From positions 62,001 through 126,000 of the forward strand of contig NZ_CP045499.1 of NCBI RefSeq assembly GCF_015500075.1: a stretch of DNA of 64,000 nt. Reading direction: 5' to 3'. This stretch comes from Mesorhizobium sp. INR15. GTDB taxonomy: Bacteria > Pseudomonadota > Alphaproteobacteria > Rhizobiales > Rhizobiaceae. Shown here in pieces: positions 41,080-50,087 of the stretch (within the stretch, counting starts at the first letter, position 1; every line of letters starts with the position of its first letter). The position numbers and the translations under genes were made by a program. The notes beneath the pieces are model-generated. The model saw nothing but the letters and a program-made list of their open reading frames with translations. It did no database searches and was not told the origin of the DNA.

Positions 41080-41709
41080 ATGCGGCTTGTTGCGGTCCGG
41101 AATGGCGAAAACAGCGTAGGGAACAGGCTCATTGATCAAATGCAAGCGCTACGGGCGCGCGTGTTCAGGGACCGCCTCGACTGGAACGTAACAGTCAAGT
41201 CCGGGCGCGAGACGGATGAGTACGACGCGCTCGATCCGACCTACCTCCTCGCCGTGACGGACGATCTGTGCGATGTTGTCGGGTGCGCACGCCTTCTCCC
41301 AGGCTCGGGCCCGACGATGCTTGGCCGGACGTTTCCGTTCCTTCTCGATGGCGAACCTCTGCCGTGTCATCACGGACTGATCGAAAGTTCCCGGTTCTGC
41401 GTGGACACGGAACTCGGCATGAGAAACGCGGCACGAGGACTCCACAAGGCGACGGTGGCGCTCTTCGCGGGCATTCTCGACTGGTCGGTGGCCAATGGTT
41501 ATTCGGAGGTCGCGACCGTTACTGACCTCCGCTTCGAGAAGCTCCTTCGAAGGGCTGGCCTGCCTTTCAACCGACTCGGCGCGCCGCACCCGATCGGAAA
41601 CACCATCGCGATCGCCGGCATCATTCCCGCCACTCTTCAAAACGCCCTTCGCGTTCGGCCAGACGGTTATGAACCATTCTCCATGGACGCGACCCGGCTC
41701 GCAGCGTGA
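41080..41709 (+). CDS. traI: Acyl-homoserine lactone synthase (LuxI/TraI)
   Basis: A 209-residue LuxI-type synthase with the invariant residues visible: MQALRARVFRDRLDW (R, F, W), GRETDEYDALDPTYL (E, D, D), VVGCARLLPGSGPTML (R) and ESSRFCVD (E, R). It makes the signal from S-adenosylmethionine and an acyl-ACP. GCGGAGAAA precedes the ATG. An imperfect 18-bp dyad (GCGCTGT-GGAA-ACAGTGC, 41050-41067) overlaps this leader. trbB follows with a GTGA overlap, so the signal synthase is the first gene of the conjugation operon, as on Ti plasmids. Confidence 0.9.
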   Translation: MRLVAVRNGENSVGNRLIDQMQALRARVFRDRLDWNVTVKSGRETDEYDALDPTYLLAVTDDLCDVVGCARLLPGSGPTMLGRTFPFLLDGEPLPCHHGLIESSRFCVDTELGMRNAARGLHKATVALFAGILDWSVANGYSEVATVTDLRFEKLLRRAGLPFNRLGAPHPIGNTIAIAGIIPATLQNALRVRPDGYEPFSMDATRLAA

Positions 41710-41753
41710 GTGGCCGAACAACCGACACTATCGCATCCAGAAAAGATCGTTCC

Positions 41754-42728
41754 ATGATGCCAACGTCGCAATCGCACCATCGCCTCGTTCGAAAACTTCG
41801 CGAGGCCATGGGCAGCACGATCTGCAACACGCTCGACGATGCGCTCGTCGTCGAGATCATGCTGAATCCGGACGGACAGCTCTTCGTTGAACGGATCGGT
41901 GAGCCGATCACGCAAGCAGGCAGATTGGCGCCACAAGCGGCCGAGACAATCATTGGCACCGTCGCTCACGCACTCGGAACGGAAGTGAACCTCAACAGGC
42001 CGATCATCTCGGGCGAGCTGCCAATCGGCGGCCATCGATTCGAGGGGCTGCTCTCGCCGATCGTTACGGCACCCGTCTTCACGATCCGCAAGCGTGCCAC
42101 GCGGCTTTTCTCGCTCGACAGCTATGTGCGCGACAAGATCATGACCGAGTACCAGGCGTCGGTGATCCGCAGCGCCGTCGAGAACCGAATGAATATCATC
42201 GTTTCCGGCGGCACAGGGACGGGCAAGACTACGCTCACCAACGCGGTGATCGGCGAAATTGTCAGCCTGACCCCGGAACACCGGCTGGTCATTCTTGAGG
42301 ACACGGCTGAGATTCAATGCGCGGCCGAAAACGCGGTCGCCCTTCACACGACCGATGCAGTGGATATGAGCCGGCTGTTGAAATCCACCATGCGTCTGAG
42401 GCCCGACCGGATCATTGTAGGCGAGGTTCGCGACGGTGCCGCACTCACACTGCTGAAGGCGTGGAATACCGGCCATCCCGGCGGCATCGCCACGATCCAC
42501 GCGAACAGCGCTCTTTCGGCATTGACCCGGCTCGAGCAGCTGACGGCCGAGGTTAGCTCGAGCCCGATGCCTGAAATCATCGGCGAGGCGGTCGACATGG
42601 TCGTCGCCATTGAGCGCACGTCGAAGGGCCGTCGCGTTCGTGAACTGCTGGTCGTCGAGGGCCATCGCGACGGTCGGTACCGCATCGAATCCCACGGCAG
42701 CGAAGAGGGGCAACGCAATGTCGCGTAA
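41754..42728 (+). CDS. trbB: Conjugal transfer ATPase TrbB (VirB11-like)
   Basis: A 324-residue secretion ATPase: Walker A VSGGTGTGKTTLTNA, Asp box LVILEDTAEIQC, Walker B-type LRPDRIIVGEVRDGAAL and the His box GHPGGIATIHANSA. It works as a cytoplasmic hexamer powering pilus assembly. ATG at 41754 matches the family N-terminus (HHRLVRKLREAMGS); an in-frame GTG at 41706 overlapping the traI stop would add 16 residues. Confidence 0.92.
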   Translation: MMPTSQSHHRLVRKLREAMGSTICNTLDDALVVEIMLNPDGQLFVERIGEPITQAGRLAPQAAETIIGTVAHALGTEVNLNRPIISGELPIGGHRFEGLLSPIVTAPVFTIRKRATRLFSLDSYVRDKIMTEYQASVIRSAVENRMNIIVSGGTGTGKTTLTNAVIGEIVSLTPEHRLVILEDTAEIQCAAENAVALHTTDAVDMSRLLKSTMRLRPDRIIVGEVRDGAALTLLKAWNTGHPGGIATIHANSALSALTRLEQLTAEVSSSPMPEIIGEAVDMVVAIERTSKGRRVRELLVVEGHRDGRYRIESHGSEEGQRNVA

Positions 42729-43101
42729 GGCGATCAAGATTTCTCTTGGATTGATTGGTTCACTTGTCCTCCTGGCCGAGCCGGCACTCGCCGCAGGCGG
42801 CGGAGGAGGACTGCCCTGGGAAGGTCCGCTTCAACAGATCCAGCAGTCTATCAACGGACCCGTTGCCGGCACGATCGCACTCGCGGCCGTCGCGATCGCT
42901 GGCGGCATGCTGATCTTCGGTGGGGAGCTAAACGATTTCGCACGGCGGCTGGTTTATGTCGTGCTCGTTGCAGGCATCCTTCTCGGCGCCACGCAGATCG
43001 TCGGGCTGTTCGGAGCTGGCGGAGCAGCGATCGGTGCGCCCAAGGAGGCGCCCGTCGAGGGAAGGGCGCTTGATCCATCTGCGACCGACATCGATGGCTG
43101 A
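42718..43101 (+). CDS. trbC: Conjugal transfer pilin TrbC
   Basis: A 127-residue VirB2-like pilin precursor. It has a signal peptide (GLIGSLVLLAEPALAAGGGG, cleavage after ALA), then two hydrophobic helices (VAGTIALAAVAIAGGMLIFGG; LVYVVLVAGILLGATQIVGLF). It overlaps trbB by 11 bases. Confidence 0.88.
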   Translation: MSRKAIKISLGLIGSLVLLAEPALAAGGGGGLPWEGPLQQIQQSINGPVAGTIALAAVAIAGGMLIFGGELNDFARRLVYVVLVAGILLGATQIVGLFGAGGAAIGAPKEAPVEGRALDPSATDIDG

Positions 43102-43393
43102 GCGCGTCAGCCACCTCCATCGCGTGAGGATTCATCGAGCGCTTTCCCGTCCCAACCTCTTGTTCGGCGCGGACCGGGAGCTGGTGCTCGTGACGGGCCT
43201 GGCAAGCGTCATCCTCATCTTCGTCGTTCTGACCTGGTTCTCAGCGATGTTCGGCATCGCGATCTGGATCGTCGTCGTCGGGATGCTGCGCATGATGGCG
43301 AAAGCCGATCCGATGATGCGAAAGATCTATCTGCGCCACATCAGTTACCGGCCGCACTACCGGCCGACCTCGACGCCCTGGCGGGCTTACTGA
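43094..43393 (+). CDS. trbD: Conjugal transfer protein TrbD (VirB3-like)
   Basis: A 99-residue inner-membrane protein: HRVRIHRALSRPNLLFGADR, then a hydrophobic double segment (LVTGLASVILIFVVLTWFSAMFGIA) and a basic C-terminus, the VirB3 pattern. It overlaps trbC by 8 bases. Confidence 0.87.
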   Translation: MAERVSHLHRVRIHRALSRPNLLFGADRELVLVTGLASVILIFVVLTWFSAMFGIAIWIVVVGMLRMMAKADPMMRKIYLRHISYRPHYRPTSTPWRAY

Positions 43394-43408
43394 ACAGGGG
43401 TGCCAGTC

Positions 43409-45847
43409 ATGGTTGCGCTCAAGAAATTCCGGCATTCCGGTCCGTCGTTTTCCGACCTGCTTCCCTACGCAGGTCTCGTGGACAACGGCATCCTGCTGCT
43501 AAAGGACGGCTCGCTACTTGCCGGCTGGTACTTCGCCGGGCCAGATTCGGAGAGCTCGACGGACTTCGAGCGCAACGAGGTCTCGCGCCAGATCAACGCG
43601 ATCCTTGCGCGCCTCGGCACTGGCTGGATGATCCAGGTCGAGGCAGTGCGCGTACCGACCGTCGCCTATCCCAGGCGTGAGGATTCAAACTTCCCCGATG
43701 CAGTGAGTGCTGCGATCGACGGTGAACGTCGCAGGCACTTCGAGGCCGAGAGCGGCCATTTCGAAAGCCGGCACGCGATCCTGCTCACCTACCGGACGCC
43801 GGAGAAGCGCAAGTCATCATTGGTCAAATATGTCTACTCCGACGACGCCTCCCGCAATGAGCGCTTCGCCGACAGCGTGCTCAATCATTTCCGCACTGCC
43901 ATCCGCGAGTTCGAGCAGTACATGGCGAGTGTCGTCTCAATCCGGCGCATGGCCACGCAGGAGACGGAAGAACGCGGCGGAATACTAGTCGCGAAATACG
44001 ACGAGCTCCTGCAGTTCGTACGTTTCAGTATCGTCGGCGAGAACCATCCCGTCCGGCTCCCGGCAATCCCCATGTATCTCGATTTCCTGGTGACGGCCGA
44101 TTTCCACCATGGCCTGTCGCCGCTGGTCGACAACCGCTATCTGGCAATCGTCGCGATCGACGGTTTTCCTGCGGAGAGCTGGCCCGGCATCCTCAATTCT
44201 CTCGACCTGATGCCGCTGACCTATCGCTGGTCTTCGCGCTTCATGTTCCTCGATTCCATCGAGGCGCGGCAAAGGCTGGAGCGCACACGCAAGAAATGGC
44301 TGCAGAAAGTGCGTCCCTTCTTCGACCAGCTTTTTCAGACGAACTCCCGTTCGATCGACCAGGACGCGCAATTGATGGTCGCCGAGGCTGAGGACGCGAT
44401 CGCCGAAGCATCCTCGCAGCTGGTCGCCTATGGCTACTACACGCCGGTCATCGTGATGTTCGACGACGACGAGCGCCGGTTGCGCGACAAGGCGGAAGCG
44501 GTGCGCCGCCTCGTCCAGGCTGAAGGATTCGGCGCTCGTATCGAGACTTTGAACGCGACGGAAGCGTTCCTCGGCAGTCTGCCCGGAAACTCCTACGCCA
44601 ATATCCGCGAGCCGCTGATCCACACCCGCAACCTCTCCGATCTCATCCCGCTCAACTCGGTCTGGTCGGGAAGTGCCGTCGCGCCGTGCCCGTTCTATCC
44701 GGAGGCCTCACCGCCGCTCTGCCAGGTCGCGTCCGGCTCAACGCCGTTCCGGCTCAATCTGCATTCCGGCGATGTCGGCCACACGCTGATCTTCGGTCCG
44801 ACTGGCTCTGGCAAATCGACGTTGCTGGCGCTGATCGCGGCTCAGTTCCGTCGCTACCAGGGCGCGCAGCTCTTCGCCTTCGACAAAGGCCGTTCGATGC
44901 TGCCGCTCACGCTCGCCATCGGTGGCGATTACCATGATGTCGGGGCGGGCGAGGGGCTGTCATTTTGCCCGCTCCGCGAACTCGGGACCGATGGCGACCG
45001 GGCTTGGGCGGCGGAGTGGATCGAAGCGCTGATTGCGCTTCAGGGCGTCAAGATCACGCCGGATCATCGTAACGCGATCTCGCGGCAGCTTGGCCTGATG
45101 GCCGCATCCGAAGGCCGCTCGCTGTCCGACTTCGTATCGGGCGTGCAGTTCCGCGAGATCAAGGATGCGCTGCATCACTACACCGTCGATGGTCCCATGG
45201 GCCACCTTCTCGACGCCGAGGACGACGGCCTGACGCTATCGTACTTCCAGACCTTCGAGATCGAGCAGTTGATGAACATGGGCGACCGCAATCTCGTTCC
45301 GGTCCTGCTCTATCTGTTCCGCCGCATCGAGAAGCGCCTTACCGGAGCTCCGAGCCTGATTATCCTCGACGAAGCCTGGCTGATGCTCGGCCATCCGGCC
45401 TTTCGCGAGAAGATACGCGAATGGCTGAAGGTGCTGCGCAAGGCGAACTGCGCCGTCATCCTCGCTACGCAGTCGATTTCGGATGCCGAACAGTCCGGCA
45501 TCATCGACGTGCTGAAGGAATCCTGCCCCACCAAGATATGCCTGCCGAATGGCGCCGCGCGTGAGAGCGGCACACGCGAATTCTATGAACGCATCGGCTT
45601 CAACGAACGCCAGATCGAGATCGTCGCCACCGCTCTTCCCAAGCGCGAATATTACGTCGTCTCGCCGGAAGGCCGCCGTCTGTTCGACATGGCGCTCGGC
45701 CCCCTCACGCTTTCCTTCGTCGGAGCCTCGGGCAAGGACGATCTCAAGAGGATCGCGGAATTGCGGGAGGTTTACGGCCAGCAATGGCCAGGTCACTGGC
45801 TCAAGCAAAGAGGAATCGAGAATGCAGACACCTTGCTCAATCCGTGA
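43409..45847 (+). CDS. trbE: Conjugal transfer ATPase TrbE (VirB4-like)
   Basis: An 812-residue ATPase. N-terminal VirB4 domain (FSDLLPYAGLVDNGILLLKDG), then the RecA-like domain with Walker A FGPTGSGKSTLLAL (near residue 470) and Walker B PSLIILDEAWLMLG, followed by an ILATQSISDAEQSG loop. An in-frame GTG at 43400 is an alternative start. Function: energises type IV secretion and pilin handling at the inner membrane. Confidence 0.92.
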   Translation: MVALKKFRHSGPSFSDLLPYAGLVDNGILLLKDGSLLAGWYFAGPDSESSTDFERNEVSRQINAILARLGTGWMIQVEAVRVPTVAYPRREDSNFPDAVSAAIDGERRRHFEAESGHFESRHAILLTYRTPEKRKSSLVKYVYSDDASRNERFADSVLNHFRTAIREFEQYMASVVSIRRMATQETEERGGILVAKYDELLQFVRFSIVGENHPVRLPAIPMYLDFLVTADFHHGLSPLVDNRYLAIVAIDGFPAESWPGILNSLDLMPLTYRWSSRFMFLDSIEARQRLERTRKKWLQKVRPFFDQLFQTNSRSIDQDAQLMVAEAEDAIAEASSQLVAYGYYTPVIVMFDDDERRLRDKAEAVRRLVQAEGFGARIETLNATEAFLGSLPGNSYANIREPLIHTRNLSDLIPLNSVWSGSAVAPCPFYPEASPPLCQVASGSTPFRLNLHSGDVGHTLIFGPTGSGKSTLLALIAAQFRRYQGAQLFAFDKGRSMLPLTLAIGGDYHDVGAGEGLSFCPLRELGTDGDRAWAAEWIEALIALQGVKITPDHRNAISRQLGLMAASEGRSLSDFVSGVQFREIKDALHHYTVDGPMGHLLDAEDDGLTLSYFQTFEIEQLMNMGDRNLVPVLLYLFRRIEKRLTGAPSLIILDEAWLMLGHPAFREKIREWLKVLRKANCAVILATQSISDAEQSGIIDVLKESCPTKICLPNGAARESGTREFYERIGFNERQIEIVATALPKREYYVVSPEGRRLFDMALGPLTLSFVGASGKDDLKRIAELREVYGQQWPGHWLKQRGIENADTLLNP

Positions 45848-46652
45848 ACCCGGGCAGCGCGGACGTCCGAACGCGCCGATGCTCGCGCTTCTTGCTGGCG
45901 TGGCCTTGTTGCCATGGGTGGTCGCGCCCGCGGTCGCCGGCGCCGCCACTGGAAACGCGACTGAATGGACGCAGCTTCTCAACAATTCCGAGCTGGTTGG
46001 TCTCGTCGGTCAGTCGGCCGAGCAGATCCAGAACCAGGTCAAGCAGATCACGCAGCTCGCCGAGCAAATCCAGAACCAGATCCGCATCTACGAAAACATG
46101 CTCCAGAACACCGCGCAATTGCCTGCCCACGTCTGGGGCCAGGTCGAGAGCGACCTCGGCAAGCTTCAGGGCATCGTCAACCAGGGGCAGGGGATCGCAT
46201 TCTCGATGGGCAACATCGATGACGTGCTGAAACAGCGTTTCAAGAGCTACGCCGACTTCAAGACCGAGCTTCCCCAAGGCCAGGACTTTTCGAACGCGTG
46301 GCAGAGCTGGTCCGACACCAACCGAGACACGGTCGGCGGGACGCTCAAGGCGGCGAACCTCACGACGGAACAGTTTTCCAATGAAGAAGCAACCATGCGC
46401 CAGCTCCGCTCGATGTCGGAATCCTCTGACGGCCAGGTGAAGGCCCTGCAGGTCGGACATGAAATCGCTGCGCAGCAAGTCGCCCAGACACAAAAGCTGC
46501 GCGGGCTCGTCGCCCAGCAGATGACCATGATGGGTACCTGGTATCAGTCAGAGCAGGCGAAAGAAGATCTCGCGCAGGCACGGCGGGAGAAATTCTTCAA
46601 CGCCCCGACCAGTAACATTCGCGGCGGCCAGACCATGGAGCCGCATTGGTGA
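45822..46652 (+). CDS. trbJ: Conjugal transfer protein TrbJ (VirB5-like)
   Basis: A 276-residue exported protein: signal peptide (MLALLAGVALLPWVVAPAVAGA), then a glutamine-rich coiled coil (SAEQIQNQVKQITQLAEQIQ) and the conserved GIVNQGQGIAFSMGNID region. ATG at 45822 is inside the trbE end, with GAGGAA before it. It is a minor pilus component of the mating bridge. Confidence 0.88.
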   Translation: MQTPCSIREPGQRGRPNAPMLALLAGVALLPWVVAPAVAGAATGNATEWTQLLNNSELVGLVGQSAEQIQNQVKQITQLAEQIQNQIRIYENMLQNTAQLPAHVWGQVESDLGKLQGIVNQGQGIAFSMGNIDDVLKQRFKSYADFKTELPQGQDFSNAWQSWSDTNRDTVGGTLKAANLTTEQFSNEEATMRQLRSMSESSDGQVKALQVGHEIAAQQVAQTQKLRGLVAQQMTMMGTWYQSEQAKEDLAQARREKFFNAPTSNIRGGQTMEPHW

Positions 46653-46879
46653 GCAACGGACAATACCTCGGTTTGGCCCTCGCGCTCCTGTTCTTCGCGG
46701 GAGGCACTGTTGTGTGGGTATGGACGACGACAACCATGGGGCCAACTGCGAGCTCGCCTTCGTCTCCTGCAACACCATCAGCCCCGGATGCCGAACATGG
46801 CAGCCCCGTGGAGAAATTCTTTGGTGGTGACCCGGATCGCAATGTTCGGAAAGGCCAGGAGATGAAGCCGCGATGGTAA
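46649..46879 (+). CDS. trbK: Entry exclusion protein TrbK
   Basis: A 76-residue protein with one N-terminal hydrophobic segment (LGLALALLFFAGGTVVWVW) and a conserved short C-terminal motif (VEKFFGGDPDRNVRKGQEMKPRW-like). GTG at 46649 overlaps the trbJ stop; a TTG one codon upstream is possible. TrbK-type proteins stop redundant transfer into cells already carrying the element. The usual lipoprotein Cys is not apparent. Confidence 0.75.
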   Translation: MSNGQYLGLALALLFFAGGTVVWVWTTTTMGPTASSPSSPATPSAPDAEHGSPVEKFFGGDPDRNVRKGQEMKPRW

Positions 46880-48063
46880 CGAAACCAAAACGTGGATTCC
46901 GGTTCGTCGCCGGAGCATCCGCTGCCATTGTTCTGTTGGCGTGTGCTCCGGCTCTTGCCCAGGATGGCTCGGTGTTGACGGCTCTGGAAAACTCCGTCGT
47001 CACCGCCGCCAAGGGTTGGGAATCGACGGTGATCGATGCCGCCCGTTCCCTGTTCTGGATCCTTGCGGGAATAGAGATCGGCATCGCCGCGGTCTGGCTC
47101 GCCATCAATGCCGCCTCCCTCGATGCATGGTTCGCGGAACTGGTTCGACGGATTATGTTCGTTGGCCTTTTCGCGTTCATTCTCGAAAGAGGGCCGAGCT
47201 TCGCGAAAGCAATCGTCGACAGCCTGTTCAAGATTGGTGCCAACGGTGGATCGGCCTCGCCCGCCAATGTCTTCGACGCCGGCATACGTGTCGCCTCGAA
47301 GATGTCCGAGCAGGCGAAGTTCGGCCTGTTCGAAGACAACGCGCTGGCGATCGCCGCCGTCTTCGCCATGGTCGTGGTGGTTGTTTCTTTTTCGCTTGTC
47401 GCTGCGATCTTCGTTGCGGTCATGGTCGAGATGTATGTCGGCTTGCTGGCTGGCATGATCATGCTTGGCCTTGGCGGCTCGTCCTTCACCAAAGACTTTT
47501 CTGTCCGCTATCTGGTTTACGCTTTCTCAGTGGGCATGAAGCTGATGGCGCTTGTCATGATAGCGCGCATCGGTTCCGAGGTTCTGCTCGGTCTGGCGGA
47601 AGCGCCGACCGCGACATCGGACCAGTTCATCACGACGCTTGCTATCGCCGGCATATCAGTCGTGGTGTTCATCATTTCCATGTATGTGCCGGCCATCCTG
47701 CAAGGTCTTGTGCAGGGTGTTTCCGTCACTGGCGGTATGGAAGCGATCCGGCACGGCGGTCAGACATCATCGGTGGCGCTCGGCGCCGGCGCACTTGCCT
47801 ACGGCGGGGCGAGGGCCGGAGCCTCGGCATATTCCGAGGCCAGACAATCGGGCGCGTCATTCGGTTCGGCGGCCATCAAGGGCGTTTTCTCCGGTGTGGG
47901 ATCGGCAGGCGGAGCCCTGGCTTCGGCCGCCAAGGATCAGGCAATCGGAGCGCCTGGATCCTATGGGACGTCTACGCTCGGCCTGGCCAACGCCAAGCTG
48001 GATGGCGGACGGTCATCACCGAAACCACCTTCCGGGAAACCCAGCTCAACACCCAAACAATAA
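46873..48063 (+). CDS. trbL: Conjugal transfer protein TrbL (VirB6-like)
   Basis: A 396-residue polytopic protein: signal-like N-terminus (ASAAIVLLACAPALAQ), five or more membrane helices between 60 and 290 and a low-complexity Gly/Ala/Ser tail. It overlaps trbK by 7 bases. In the VirB6 role it forms part of the DNA translocation channel. A long frame in another phase through this gene is only a shadow joined to trbF. Confidence 0.9.
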   Translation: MVTKPKRGFRFVAGASAAIVLLACAPALAQDGSVLTALENSVVTAAKGWESTVIDAARSLFWILAGIEIGIAAVWLAINAASLDAWFAELVRRIMFVGLFAFILERGPSFAKAIVDSLFKIGANGGSASPANVFDAGIRVASKMSEQAKFGLFEDNALAIAAVFAMVVVVVSFSLVAAIFVAVMVEMYVGLLAGMIMLGLGGSSFTKDFSVRYLVYAFSVGMKLMALVMIARIGSEVLLGLAEAPTATSDQFITTLAIAGISVVVFIISMYVPAILQGLVQGVSVTGGMEAIRHGGQTSSVALGAGALAYGGARAGASAYSEARQSGASFGSAAIKGVFSGVGSAGGALASAAKDQAIGAPGSYGTSTLGLANAKLDGGRSSPKPPSGKPSSTPKQ

Positions 48064-48092
48064 CCCCTTCACGGAAAGCGAGACCTGCACTG

Positions 48093-48755
48093 ATGGCCAG
48101 ACGCGACCATCCGGATAATCCCTATCTTGCCGCCCGGCAGGAATGGAACGAGCGCTACGGCAGCTATGTGAAGGCAGCGAGCGCCTGGCGCATCGTCGGC
48201 ATCACCGGCATGGCGATGGCGGTGATCGGCTTTTCCTATGCGCTTTATCAGAGCACGCAGGTGAAGCTGGTCCCCTACATCGTCGAGGTCGACAAGCTCG
48301 GTACGGCCGCCGTCGCCGGCTACCCACAGCAGATCGAATATGCTGACCCGCGCGTCGTGCGCGCGACCCTCGGCGGCTTCATCACCAGTTTCCGCTCGAT
48401 TACACCCGATGCCGTCGTCCAGAAGCAGTATATCGATCGCACCTACGCGTTGCTGCGCACTTCCGATCCGTCGACAGAGAAGATCAACAACTGGTTCCGG
48501 GGGAATTCGCCATTCGAGAAGGCGAAGTCGGCAACGGTGGCGATCGAGGTCAACAACGTCGTGGCGCTTTCGAACCAGAGCTACCAGATCGATTGGACGG
48601 AATTCGAACGCGACCGCAAAGGCAAGGAAACAGCGACACGCCGTTTCCGCGGCATCGCAACGGTAACCCTTACCCCTCCACATGACGAAGAAATCATCCG
48701 ACTGAACCCGATCGGGCTGTACCTGCGGGACTTCGATTGGACGGCGCAGCTATGA
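48093..48755 (+). CDS. trbF: Conjugal transfer protein TrbF (VirB8-like)
   Basis: A 220-residue bitopic protein. RRDHPDNPYLAARQEWNERY is the TrbF N-terminal motif, followed by one membrane helix (GITGMAMAVIGFSYALYQS) and a periplasmic VirB8 domain ending NPIGLYLRDFDWTAQL. ATG at 48093, 29 bases after trbL. It is an assembly factor bridging inner-membrane parts. Confidence 0.9.
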   Translation: MARRDHPDNPYLAARQEWNERYGSYVKAASAWRIVGITGMAMAVIGFSYALYQSTQVKLVPYIVEVDKLGTAAVAGYPQQIEYADPRVVRATLGGFITSFRSITPDAVVQKQYIDRTYALLRTSDPSTEKINNWFRGNSPFEKAKSATVAIEVNNVVALSNQSYQIDWTEFERDRKGKETATRRFRGIATVTLTPPHDEEIIRLNPIGLYLRDFDWTAQL

Positions 48756-49597
48756 GACCGGGAAGGCCCTCTGCAATGATATTTTCAACACTTCGAACGA
48801 GCTGCGCCGCCGCGGCGATCGCCGTAGCGGTCAATGCGCCCTCGCTTGCGCAGGATCTCAGCGCGAATGAAAGCAAGGGCACGAACATCTCAGGCGAATG
48901 GCGCGGGTCGCGTGGTTTGGTCACCAAGGGACCCGATGGCAAGGTCATCTTCCTTTATGGCGAAGTCCAACCATCCCTGGTCTGCTCACCGCTTCAGGTC
49001 TGCGACATCGAACTGCAGGCCGGCGAAGTCGTCCGCGATGTGCTGGTCGGCGACACGGTTCGATGGAAAGTCGAACCCGCGACGTCCGGCGCCACCGGCG
49101 AACAGTCCGTTCATCTAATCGTCAAGCCGTCCGAGCCGGGGCTTGTCTCTTCGATGGTGGTGACGACATCGCGGCGGACCTACCACGTCCAGCTCAAATC
49201 GCATCAGACGCAGTACATGGCCCGTGTCGGCTTCGAGTATCCCGAAGACGTCAATCAGAAGTTCGCCGCGATAACCGCGCGGCTAGAGGCCAGCACCATT
49301 CCAGGCGCGGGTGTTCCGGCAGAAAACCTGAACTTCGCCTACCGCACCAGTGGTCGGGCTCGCTGGAAGCCAACCCGCGTCTATTCGGACGGAACGAAGA
49401 CCTACATCCAGTTCCCATCCTCCTTTGCAGGCCAGGACGCGCCGGTGCTGTTCGTCGTGTCGGGCGGGGAGAACCGCATCGTGAACTACCGGGTGAAAGG
49501 CGACATCATGATTGTCGACTACATGGTCGACCGGGCGGTGCTGGTTTCCGGTGTTGGCTGGAAACAGGAAAAGATCACCATCAAGAGGGGAGGGTGA
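48752..49597 (+). CDS. trbG: Conjugal transfer protein TrbG (VirB9-like)
   Basis: About 281 residues, with a signal peptide (CAAAAIAVAVNAPSLAQ). The periplasmic CagX/VirB9 domain includes FLYGEVQPSLVCSPLQVCDI, the C-terminal TSGRARWKPTRVYSDGTKTY and VSGVGWKQEKITI. Start at 48752 overlaps the trbF stop (ATGA); 48776 is an alternative. Forms the core complex with TrbI and TrbH. Confidence 0.9.
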   Translation: MRPGRPSAMIFSTLRTSCAAAAIAVAVNAPSLAQDLSANESKGTNISGEWRGSRGLVTKGPDGKVIFLYGEVQPSLVCSPLQVCDIELQAGEVVRDVLVGDTVRWKVEPATSGATGEQSVHLIVKPSEPGLVSSMVVTTSRRTYHVQLKSHQTQYMARVGFEYPEDVNQKFAAITARLEASTIPGAGVPAENLNFAYRTSGRARWKPTRVYSDGTKTYIQFPSSFAGQDAPVLFVVSGGENRIVNYRVKGDIMIVDYMVDRAVLVSGVGWKQEKITIKRGG

Positions 49598-49599
49598 CC

Positions 49600-50073
49600 A
49601 TGTCCTGTTTCGGAAGGATCCGACCGGTGCGGTCGGTCACGCACATCGCGGCAATAGCCGTTGTCACAACTGGGCTCGCTGCCTGCCAGACCGCTGGCAA
49701 GGATGGCGTCATTGCCAGCACGGCCAAGGTCGAGCTCTCGCCCGCATCGGCCAATGCGATTGCCGGCGACATGGTAAGCAAACTCGCCGAGGTGGTGGGT
49801 CCAGGCAAAGGCACGATTGTCCTCAAACCCGACGGATCCCCGTTCGGAACAGCGCTCGAAACGTCGCTGAAGGGCTGGGGCTATGCCGTGGCCTCGCCCA
49901 ATCAGAAAACCGAGGATGCAGGGAAAATCCACCTCGCCTATGTCGTCGACGGTTTTGAGGGCAGCGTGCTGGCCCGGCTCTCCACCTCGACTGTCGATCT
50001 CGGCCGCGTCTACTCGATAACTGGTGAAGGCGCATCGCCATCGAGCCCGCTTTTCATCATGCGGCACGGCTAG
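49600..50073 (+). CDS. trbH: Conjugal transfer lipoprotein TrbH
   Basis: A 157-residue lipoprotein with lipobox TGLAAC (Cys near residue 29) after a hydrophobic signal. GGGAGGG precedes the start. It is the VirB7-like outer-membrane anchor of the core complex in trb systems. It contains the family-like segment GKGTIVLKPDGSPFGTALET. Confidence 0.85.
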   Translation: MSCFGRIRPVRSVTHIAAIAVVTTGLAACQTAGKDGVIASTAKVELSPASANAIAGDMVSKLAEVVGPGKGTIVLKPDGSPFGTALETSLKGWGYAVASPNQKTEDAGKIHLAYVVDGFEGSVLARLSTSTVDLGRVYSITGEGASPSSPLFIMRHG

Positions 50074-50087
50074 GGGAGGGATCGTCC

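Noticed and set aside
46941..48092. A 604-codon frame joined to trbF across trbL
   Set aside because: The first 384 codons are Cys/Arg-rich out-of-frame reading of trbL; only the part from 48093 matches TrbF.
48898..49597. A 391-codon frame overlapping trbG and trbH
   Set aside because: Upstream part is an out-of-frame reading of trbG; only the segment from 49600 is the TrbH lipoprotein.
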